Below, one piece after another: positions 63,742 through 64,000 of a DNA stretch of 64,000 nucleotides. The translations under genes were made by a program, and so were the position numbers. Source of the stretch: Burkholderia sp. NRF60-BP8 (GTDB lineage Bacteria; Pseudomonadota; Gammaproteobacteria; Burkholderiales; Burkholderiaceae). Where the stretch lies: contig NZ_CP013372.1 of NCBI RefSeq assembly GCF_001522585.2, positions 992,001-1,056,000 of the forward strand, read 5' to 3'. Numbering within the stretch: the stretch's first letter is position 1; each line of letters begins with the position of its first letter. Under the pieces are notes generated by a model. That model made no database searches, was not told the origin of the DNA, and worked only from the letters and a program-made list of their open reading frames with translations.

Positions 63742-64000
63742 TGACGACCGTTTTCCATCGCGCCCCGCGCGCCACCTTGCCCGTTGCCGTCGCAGGCGAC
63801 GGCATCGAGATCATCGATTCGACCGGCAAACGCTATATCGACGCGTGCGGCGGGGCGGCCGTATCGTGTCTCGGCCACAGCAACCCGCGCGTGATCGACG
63901 CGATCAAGCGGCAGGTGCAGCAACTGCCGTACGCGCATACGTCGTTCTTCACGACGGACGTGGCCGAGGAACTGGCCGACCGGCTCGTCGATGCCGCGCC
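63742..64000 (+). CDS. Class III aminotransferase, partial
   Basis: The first 86 codons of a class III (ornithine/acetylornithine/GABA type) PLP aminotransferase; the gene continues past the window. 'IEIIDSTGKRYIDACGGAAV' and 'LGHSNPRVIDAIKRQVQQLP' match the family start, as does 'YAHTSFFTTDVAEELADRL'. The PLP lysine lies beyond the end. The start at the second ATG has GAGG 6 bases upstream. It follows the C45 hydrolase gene by 16 bases, so transporter, hydrolase and aminotransferase look like one catabolic operon. Confidence 0.9.

Overview
This window is very GC-rich (third codon positions almost always G or C), has densely packed genes with strong AGGAG-type ribosome binding sites, and carries many LysR-type regulators, MFS carriers and aromatic or amino-acid catabolic operons. 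Gene content and protein resemblance suggest a secondary (accessory) replicon of a Burkholderia species, probably of the Burkholderia cepacia complex. This is inference from family knowledge; no database search was run. I see no rRNA, tRNA, CRISPR array, insertion sequence or prophage.

Layout. 1-3.8 kb: a partial exported protein, then a LysR regulator, a hydantoin-racemase-like protein and an NCS1 permease. 4-5.9 kb: three small or secreted proteins, including a DUF4397 lipoprotein. 6.2-18.8 kb: a complete nicotinate degradation (nic) cluster: NicT-like carrier, NicR-like MarR repressor, a leftward operon nicE-nicD-nicX-nicF plus a molybdopterin subunit, and a rightward set nicC-nicA plus a cytochrome c fusion protein. 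The hydroxylase is split: the molybdenum subunit is a separate gene, and the cytochrome gene carries a decayed second copy of the molybdenum domain. A shared GTGTGTAC motif lies ahead of the three nic transcription units, and a GTGTACAC palindrome lies ahead of nicR.

19-24.5 kb: a lipoprotein, then an MFS carrier-mmsA-mmsB operon (malonate/methylmalonate semialdehyde metabolism) with a divergent LysR gene. 24.6-31 kb: a membrane protein, a haloacid dehalogenase, and a c-di-GMP block: a GAF-PAS-GGDEF-EAL protein facing a wspF-wspR pair that lacks the rest of the Wsp system. 31.7-34.9 kb: a small protein and a DUF969-DUF979-DUF2891 operon. 35.1-41.1 kb: an asparagine utilisation locus (asparaginase, LysR regulator, aspartase, AnsP-like permease) and an esterase. 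41.4-42.0 kb: a VapBC toxin-antitoxin pair.

42.4-47.5 kb: a five-gene chemosensory-like operon that I consider the best candidate for an undescribed system: a membrane HPt kinase with MCP-like sensor architecture, a minimal MCP-like protein, two CheX-like proteins ending in the same ELELF tail, and a CheY. It has no CheW, CheR or CheB. 47.7-56.4 kb: envelope proteins, a LysR/MFS efflux pair, an enoyl-CoA hydratase, alanine racemase next to a six-copy octanucleotide repeat, a MAPEG protein and another LysR gene. 56.5-60.1 kb: one giant gene fusing two ABC exporter halves (CydDC-like). 60.4-64 kb: an amino-acid-type ABC importer with a palindrome over its promoter, followed by a C45 Ntn-hydrolase and a class III aminotransferase cut by the window end, probably one uptake-and-degradation operon.
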